From NCBI GenBank assembly GCA_030765055.1, contig CM060953.1, positions 76,249,832-76,313,831 of the forward strand: a stretch of 64,000 bases of DNA, in the 5' to 3' direction. Source of the DNA: Mantis religiosa. Lineage: Eukaryota; Arthropoda; Insecta; Mantodea; Mantidae. How positions within the stretch are numbered: position 1 is the first letter of the stretch; the number at the start of each line of letters is the position of its first letter. A program made the position numbers and the translations under genes. This document shows, in pieces, positions 57,850 through 64,000 of this stretch. The notes under the pieces are model-generated. The model made no database searches. It was not told the DNA's origin and worked only from the letters and a program-made list of their open reading frames with translations.

Positions 57850-59215
57850 AACATTATTTTTAAATGCTTTGATCTGTGAAACTTTGATGGTCTTTGGATT
57901 TTGTTATGTAAGTTAACACCTTTATGGGAAACTGAATTAAAACTAAATCTATGTTGTTGGAGATAGATTGATGTTGCTATTCGTGTATTGTATGAATGGT
58001 ATTCATTATTAAGCTTAAAGTGCTTTTATTTTCATGTATGAATGAAACTGTTTCTACATGGTAAGGGTACCAGGTTTAGATCTAAAAAAAAGTGGTTTGC
58101 TGGAGTACATTGGTTCACTTGTTTGATTAATCTTATTTTTCTTTTTTTTTTTTTGTAATTTGATGCAATTGTTGGAAGATCCCAAAAGGGGATTCCATAT
58201 TTCAATACTGAATATATATAGCCAAAATATACTGCTTTTAAGACTTCTGAATTACACCTTTTAGCTAGCACCCATATAGCATAGCATATATGACTTCATT
58301 TGTTGGTTAGAAAGTTGACATGCTCTGTCCAATTGAACTGGGAATCAATGACAGTCCCCGAAAAGTTGGTGTATGGGCTTGCACCTACCAGTGTGTTAAA
58401 TATTGAGACTGAAACAGGATTAAGTACTCCCAACTGTTAATTGAATTTAAGTTACAGTTTTATTTATATTTATCTGTATGAAGCTTATTACTTGTCATCC
58501 ATTTCTCAAATTCTGTAATAGTATAATTGATTTCTTCCTGCATAGGTCTCTCATTATCATTTCTGAAAATAAGGTTTGTATCAATTGCAAAGAGAATACT
58601 ATTGATCGGTAATAGCTAAGATGAATCATTGATATAAATTAGAAATAGGATTGGTCCCAAAATGGATCACTGAGGAAGGCCATATTCTATAGCAGCAAAA
58701 TTTCAACAAGCACTTTCTTTTTTTTTTCCTTTCCTAATTTACGTCCTCCAACGTTAAGTAATATCGGACGATGAATGGAATGGATGAAATGATGCTCAAA
58801 TGAGTCCGGGGTCCATGGAGCTTAGAGTTACCCGACATTCGTCTTACAGGATAAGGGAAAACTCCGGAAAAAACCTTATCCAGGTAACTCACCCTTACCG
58901 AGATTCGAACTCGGGACCTCTTGAACGTGAGGCAGACATGCTACCACCACGCTACCAAGGCGGGCAAGCACTTTCTGATTCAACCCATTTTCAAGATAAG
59001 AAGCGAACCATTTATTAGCTAGTCCTCTAACACCATAAACATCTAACTTCTTTAAAAGAATAATATGATCAGCCGTATCAAATGCTGTAGTTAAATCTAA
59101 GTATAGGCCTGCTACTTGTTCTTTCTTGTCTTTTGCTTCTAGGATATATTCTATAAAAGAAAAAAATTAAACTATTGATTTCCTTTTCTGAAGTGAAATT
59201 GAGCCTGTGATATAT
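57850..59215 (-). pseudogene. Non-LTR RT relic carrying a SINE and cut by a gypsy insertion
   Basis: Minus strand from 59215: YILEAKDKKEQVAGLYLDLT and AFDTADHIILLKKLDVYGV (RT fingers/palm), then a SINE (58719-58964), then GPILFLIYINDSS and the region where the catalytic box should be, in which F-A-I-D stands for F-A-D-D (about 58600). Then NERPMQEEINYTITEFEKW, and the tail MLAKRCNSEVLKAVYFGYIY at 58271. Upstream RT blocks are cut off at the gypsy border. Frameshifts and an altered catalytic pair make it inactive. Confidence 0.8.
58719..58964 (-). mobile_element. SINE family A with 12-bp TSD
   Basis: Perfect direct repeat caagcactttct (58707-58718 and 58965-58976). On the minus strand the head has a box A-like tagcgtggtggtagc and box B gagttcgaatctc. 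The body is acctggataagg, and the A-rich tail corresponds to the T-run after 58718. It is the best-preserved family A copy here. Confidence 0.93.
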
Positions 59216-59688
59216 TGTAACTTTGTGGGTTCGTGAAATTAAAAGTCCAATTGCACAAACATTTCCACCGAATTACAGTTGGAACACTTGCCCATTACAT
59301 AGAATTACGTAGCGCACACACTTACAATTCACCAGTTCGTCTGTCACAGGTCCACTCTGCACTCGCAATTACGTACAACTCCTCCGATGCACGTACACAG
59401 TCTTCCAGTCCGTTCACTAGCACGGCGCTCCGGCTGCTCGCCAAGAACTGAACTGACTCGCCAACTGCAGCCCCTTTTTATAGGAATATCGCTGTTTCTG
59501 TAAGTCTCACGGTTCAGTGAAATCATCCCGAGGGTTCCAGACGGCAGGGGGAGGGGAAAGAGATGGCTAGTGATGTTTTTCCAACCATCCCCTCGTTAAC
59601 GCTACAAGATAAATGGGTAGGCGTGGTGAATGCTTCCCGGCCCTCACTCAGCCATCAGTTGGTCGGGCCTACCGATAATTAGGTGACA
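59216..59688 (-). mobile_element. 3' LTR of the gypsy element
   Basis: On the plus strand it runs from tgtaact to gtgaca, giving TGT...ACA ends. On the minus strand it has a TATA-like cctataaaaagggg (about 59476) followed by the gttcttggcgagcagc block shared with 17680. Length 473 bp. The 5' LTR is outside the window, so identity of the pair cannot be compared. Confidence 0.85.
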
Positions 59689-59703
59689 CTGCTCCCTCCT
59701 CAA
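59689..59703 (-). promoter_or_regulatory. Polypurine tract of the gypsy element
   Basis: On the minus strand tttgaggagggagcag lies directly before the 3' LTR. This is the primer site for plus-strand DNA synthesis in LTR elements. Confidence 0.75.
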
Positions 59704-61430
59704 AGCTGGTTGTCCCGAACAGCACCATCGTATCGGGCCAAGCGATCCAGGTGTACCACCATCTTTCCTCGGGGCACCGTCTGGATGCGGTAGACCACGT
59801 CGTTAATCCTCTTCACCACCCGGTACGGTCCTTGCCATGGCTGCTGCAGCTTCGGGCGGCGTCCCTTGATCCGGATAGGGCGGTATAACCAGACTAGGTC
59901 ACCTTGCTGGAACCCTTGGCTGTTGGCTGGCCTGTCTGATCGAATCTTCATGCGGTCGCTCGCCTTCTGGATGTTCTGGCGAGCCATCTCGTGCATGTCC
60001 TGGAGGTGGTCCACCAGGTTCTCCACATACTCGGTCGCTGGCTGTTTTTCCTCCGGAGGACTTCCAAAAGCCATGTCACAAGGGAGGCGTAGCTCTCGGC
60101 CGAACATTAAGCTGGCTGGCGTCATCCCAGTTATGTCGTGTATAGACGAGCGGTAGGCCAGCCGGAACAGTGGAACCTTGACGTCCCAGTCTCGCTGAAG
60201 GCTGGCCACGACCTTCCTCAGATGTTCTTCTAAGGTCTTGATGTACCTTTCGACCATGCCATCCGACTGGGGATGTAGAGGTGTTGTGCGGGTCTTGTTA
60301 ACCCCAAGTCTTTCTAGTGCCTCCTTCATCACGTTGGACTCCAAATCGGTGCCCTGGTCGCTGTGGAGCTCCAACGGCACCCCAAATCGGCAGAGCACTT
60401 GCTCCACGAGGCACTCTGTGATTGTCTTTGCCTCTTGGTTCGGGATGGCATACACCTCCGGCCACTTGGTTAAGTAGTCCACGACCACCATCAGATACGT
60501 GTTACATCGATCGGATACTGGGAACGGTCCAGCAATGTCAACGGCGATCCGTTCGAATGACGCTCCGACGTTGTACTGCTGCATGCGACCCCGGCTCCTT
60601 GTCTGGCGGCCACGACTCGCCGCGCACACGTGACACTGACGGCACTATCTCTCAGCGTCTGCTCGGAGCCTCAGCCAGTAGTAGCGCTGCCGTAGTTTGT
60701 CAATCGTTCGGTTCGCTCCCAGGTGCCCTGAAGTATCGGCGTGCACTTCCTCCAACACTTCCAGGACCTTACTCCGGGGAAGTACCAACTGTTCTCTCTG
60801 CGTCTTCCCATCGGATGATTCCCATACCCGGAAAAGCACGCCCTCTCTGGTCTTCAACGAGTCCCATTGGGCCCAGTACGACTTGTAGGTGGCGCTCCTC
60901 GGTGCGATGTCCTCCCAGGTCGGTCTGGTCCCTGCCTCCACTTCCCTCAAGAGTGGCCCCAAGTCTGCGTCCGCCAGCTTCTCCCTCCTCAGGCCTGCGC
61001 TATCCCAGCCATCCGCAGGCATTGCCGTGACTACTCGGACTGCTGTGGTACACTCCTTCTCTTCCATTCTTGTGTACTGGCTGCACTCTTCTGGACAGGG
61101 TCTTCGGGACATAGCGTATGCGTTACCGTGGTTCTTCCCTCTGCGAGGTTCCGACGTGAAGTCGTACTCCTGCAGCCTCTGGACCCAACTTGCTGTTTGG
61201 CCTTCCAGGTTCCTAAAGCTCAATAGCCAGGTTAGGACGGAATGGTCCGTTCTCAGGTGGAATGGCTGACCGTACAGGTACTTGTGGAAGTGCTCCAAGG
61301 TCTTAACTACCGCCAGTAATTCTCGCCGGGTGACGCAGTAGTTCTTCTCTGCCTTGGATAGCGTCTTGCTGTAGTAGGCTATCACCCGCTCATGGCCGTC
61401 TGGATCTGCGATAGGACGCCTCCAATGCAA
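59700..61430 (-). pseudogene. Gypsy pol: RNase H and integrase
   Basis: One frame from about 61430 down to 59700 is broken only by a TAG at 60645-60647. RNase H: VIAYYSKTLSKAEKNYCVTR, then LRTDHSVLTWLLSF. The integrase zinc domain spans that stop (HADTSGHLGANRTIDKL, then C-x2-C). The catalytic core has DIAGPFPV (first D), LHSDQGTDLES (second D) and the E in HPQSDGMVERYIKTL. The C-terminal domain carries FQQGDLVWLYRP and GPYRVVKRINDVVYRI. There is no env: the stop is followed by the polypurine tract. Integrase joins the element DNA to the chromosome. The triad is present but the stop prevents a full protein. Confidence 0.92.
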
Positions 61431-62500
61431 TGGTCGCTGGCGTCGGTGTCCACAATGAAGGCGCCACCTGCTTGTGGAAAACCCAAAATTGGAGCACTGC
61501 ACAGGGTCTTCTTCAGGTGCTGGAAAGCGTCTTCAGCGTCCTCCGTACACACATTAGGTTGGTGTTCTGTCAGGCGGGTGAGGGGTTTGGCGATGTTGGA
61601 GAACCCCGTTATGAAGCTTCGGTAATAACTACACAGTCCCAGGAAATTGCGCAACTCTTTCTTATCCTTTAGTCGAGGCCAATCTCTCACATCCTGTGTC
61701 TTCTCCGGGTCTGTGGCCACTCCGGTTGCTGAGACTATGTGACCCAAGTAGTTCACTTCCTTGCGGAAGAGCAGGCACTTCGCGTTCAGCTTCAAGTTGG
61801 TCGCCTGCAATCTCTGTAGCACCTTATTCAGATTCTCGAGATGGTCTTCAAAAGTCTTACCGACGATGATGTCCAGGTATAACAGGCAGGCGTCGTAAGT
61901 CAGTCCTCTCATCACTGACTCCATGAGGCGTTGGAAGGTAGCTGGTGCATTGCAGAGGCCAAAGGGCATAACTGTGAACTGCTAAAGCCCTCGGCCTGTC
62001 GAGAATGCGGTCTTGTCCTTGTCTCGGGTCTAGAGCTACCTGCCAGTAGCCCGACTTCAGGTCCAGGCTCGAGAACCACTGTACACCAGCTAGCGTGTCC
62101 AGGGTGTCGTCAATCCGGGGTAAGGGGAAACAGTCCTTCCGGGTGACAGCGTTCAGTTTCCTGTAGTCCACGCAGAAGCGTAGCTCGCCGTTCTTCGTCA
62201 CCAAGACTACAGGGGAACACCAAGGGCTGTCAGACTCTTCAGTCACTCCCCTGGATCTCATGTCCTCCAGCATGTCTCGTACCGCCGCATGCTTCGCCAG
62301 CGGAACGCGTAGTTTCCGAATAGGCCGGGCGTCCCCGGTATCGATGCGATGAAGCACTTTGTCCGTGCGGCCGTAGTCACTGTCGCCTTGGCTGAAGACG
62401 CGCTGGTATCGTCTCAGCAGTTGTCGAACCTTCTTCAGCTGCTCTGCGGTCAGGTGGTCGGCTGCCCTCTCCAGGAGGCCTTCTAGCCGGGGCCCCAGCT
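61382..62500 (-). pseudogene. Gypsy pol: reverse transcriptase
   Basis: Fingers/palm in the frame ending at about 61985: SPWCSPVVLVTKNGELRFCV, DYRKLNAVTRKDCFPLPRID and FSSLDLKSGYWQVALDP. A frameshift at about 61985 moves to the frame 61969-61382 (MPFGLCNAPATFQRLME). The catalytic box reads LLYLDIIV where family members have Y-x-D-D, so one aspartate of the pair is missing. The thumb and connection follow (LNYLGH-like VNYLGHIVS, FLGLCSYYRSFI, VDTDASDHCIGGVLSQ). Another frameshift at about 61400 leads into RNase H. A stop at 62499 lies before the RT. Confidence 0.92.
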
Positions 62501-62501
62501 A

Positions 62502-63330
62502 TTGCGTCGGCACCGGATCCTGTGTCTTGTCGATTGCTGTCACGCTTACCACGGGCACGCACGTTCCCAACTCCGTCCCGGCCTTGACGTCGTGATCGGT
62601 GTCCGTTGGATTTAGCAGTCTCACTGCCACCTCTTGGCACGGCAACAATGCTCTGGCTACACACAGTCCGTGTACAGGCGTCTTGTGGTCCAGCATCATG
62701 TTCCTGGTTCTCTGGCCTTCCAGTCGCGCCGTCACAACCACCTCGCTCCTCGCGTGGACAACCACGTCTTCGTTCAAGACAACCCTGCAGATTCCTAGGC
62801 GCTCTTCGGATTGACGGAGTATAACCTCTTCTCCTTTGAGCCGCAGGACCTTCCTGCCGACGTCGACCGTCGCCTTGTGGCTCCTGAGGGCATCCAGGCA
62901 TCCAGAATCACCTCCTCAGCCACCTTCGCGACGAACACCCACAGACGCACGACACTCATTCGCTAGGTCAACTTTAGCGTGGCCTCCTCCACAAGCAAGG
63001 TGTCACCCGATGCCGTGACAAGCTGGTATGGTCGGCTCGGCTTCCTTTTCGGCAAACCCTTCGCCACGTCAGGTCTGATAATGGCCACGGCTGTCCCGGT
63101 GTCCACCAGCACGCGGCACGGCTTCCCTCTGACCCAACCGTCCGCGATGAGGCTGTCATCCATACGCCGGCTGACGACTCGCAGTGTCACTCGAGGAGAC
63201 GGTGGTGATGGGCTGACGTGCCCTTCTCCACGACGGTCCTTACTCGTTTTCCGGCTGCTCTTCCTGGTGTGGGCAGTCTCTCTCCAGGTGTCCGGGCTGT
63301 CTAGACCCCCAACACAGGCCACTATGTCTT
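62502..63330 (-). pseudogene. Gypsy pol: protease and linker
   Basis: The frame 63322-62963 has the aspartic-protease motif VDTGTAVAIIRPDVA at about 63100, preceded by RGKPCRVL. It overlaps gag by about 80 bases in another frame, which is the usual gag-pol frameshift layout. A stop at 62963 and a shift at about 62905 separate it from the linker frame (VVVHARSEVVVTARLEG), which runs on to the RT. Confidence 0.85.
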
Positions 63331-64000
63331 AGCCGGCGTCCCTCGGCTGGTCTTCTGTCTCCGGTGTAGCGGACACTCCTCGTTCTCGACATCGGAATAG
63401 CTGTTACCTTGGCCGCCTCCATCCTTAATGCTGCAGTTAGCGCCTCGTGGATGGTTTTATAATCGCCGAGCATTAGGCGCTGACGAATCTCCGTGTCTCG
63501 TACCCCGTCAACGAATGTGTAGGCAGCTTCCCGGGATACGAACTCTGGTGGGAGGTCGAATAGGGCCTTGCTAGCTAATTGTTCAACTGCCAGAGCGAAC
63601 TCCTGCAGCGTCTCCCCTGGCTGCTGTGACTTTGCCTTTAGCTGGCTGCGGTACGCTGCGGCTAAGCGGTGGTTTCCAAAACGATTTTCCAGCGCCTCCC
63701 AGATGTCCTTGGGCGCCGCCGTTGTCTGTACCGCGTTCAGGACTTCCGCGGCCCGTACCTGGAGGCTGGCTATTAACTGTGTGGCCTCCTCTTCTGGTGA
63801 CCATTTGTTGTGTTTGGCCACTGCGTCGAATTGGCGGCAGAAGACTTCGAAGGTTTTCGCGCCGTCGTATTCAGGAGGTTTGACGCGCGCAGATGTTGTG
63901 TCGCGTCCCGGCGCGTCGACCTTTAAATCCTTTAACCTCCTGCAGACGATGTCCTCCACCATGGCGTTCAGGGACTTTATACTGCTGTCGGCCTTTCCCT
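63240..64000 (-). CDS. Gypsy gag, partial (start beyond window)
   Basis: The frame is open to the window edge; ATG 63962 is an internal or possible start, and the reading continues upstream of it. It has the retrotransposon-gag core (PPEYDGAKTFEVFCRQFDAV, then LASLQVRAAEVL-like IASLQVRAAEVLNAV, FGNHRLAAAYRSQLKAK). A C-terminal zinc knuckle LCWGSRQPGHLERDC has Ser in place of the second Cys. It ends QPENE at 63240. Gag forms the particle that packages element RNA. The 5' end and 5' LTR are outside this window. Confidence 0.88.
   Translation of the reverse strand, partial: GKADSSIKSLNAMVEDIVCRRLKDLKVDAPGRDTTSARVKPPEYDGAKTFEVFCRQFDAVAKHNKWSPEEEATQLIASLQVRAAEVLNAVQTTAAPKDIWEALENRFGNHRLAAAYRSQLKAKSQQPGETLQEFALAVEQLASKALFDLPPEFVSREAAYTFVDGVRDTEIRQRLMLGDYKTIHEALTAALRMEAAKVTAIPMSRTRSVRYTGDRRPAEGRRLRHSGLCWGSRQPGHLERDCPHQEEQPENE

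Noticed and set aside
60422..61030. Plus-strand 202-codon frame and other plus-strand frames in 59.8-63.9 kb
   Set aside because: They are antisense shadows of the minus-strand gypsy pol and gag.

Overview
This window looks like a piece of a large, repeat-dense insect genome. Every recognisable coding relic belongs to a transposable element of insect type: Jockey and CR1-like non-LTR elements, Ty3/gypsy, Penelope-like elements (PLEs) with GIY-YIG endonuclease, mariner, IS630-like and hAT. There are also several tRNA-derived SINEs. The SINEs and the style of the relics suggest a hemimetabolous insect such as a cockroach, termite or orthopteroid, but that is only a guess. I found no convincing host protein gene, rRNA gene or functional tRNA gene. 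Most open frames are either shadows or translated microsatellites.

Layout. 1-10 kb: AT-rich sequence with a non-autonomous hAT element (3857-4547, 8-bp target duplication), a decayed non-LTR reverse transcriptase (minus strand, about 4846-6655) and a SINE with target duplication (6842-7111). 10.15-11.83 kb: a 1.7-kb AAT microsatellite. 11.8-17.6 kb: a nearly complete, recently inactivated Jockey-type element (GC-rich leader, ORF1 with zinc knuckles, ORF2 with endonuclease and RT). 17.6-22.4 kb: gypsy LTR remnants, a Myb/SANT-like fragment and a 2.5-kb hAT element with 8-bp target duplication. 23.2-28.2 kb: a recent tandem duplication of about 2.4 kb, one copy of which gained a SINE. 30.3-31.5 and 41.6-43.8 kb: two copies of an IS630/mariner-like element, the second carrying a nest of further insertions. 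33.2-34.4 kb: a CCTA microsatellite duplicated with its flank. 34.8-38.5 kb: PLE and mariner relics. 39.7-40.2, 45.9-47.0 and 55.3-55.8 kb: tandem or back-to-back units of a tRNA-derived repeat. 44-53.2 kb: several PLE fragments, an RNase H-bearing non-LTR relic and a 1.1-kb CA-type array. 53.6-59.2 kb: two minus-strand non-LTR relics with SINE and TIR insertions. 59.2-64.0 kb: a decayed gypsy element (minus strand) with its 3' LTR in the window; the 5' end lies outside.

The strongest biological theme is hammerhead-ribozyme-like cores (CUGANGA, a hairpin, then GAAA) scattered over the window. Some lie in the terminal repeats of at least three PLE subfamilies. One lies inside a 163-bp insertion with a 10-bp target duplication (35100-35262), which resembles the small ribozyme retroelements called retrozymes. 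One lies in a hairpin-like palindrome (41163-41305). One core with intact consensus bases is at 57789-57840. PLE hammerheads and animal retrozymes are known classes; what may be new here is these particular subfamilies and their arrangement. All calls come from reading the sequence by eye, with no database search or folding program.
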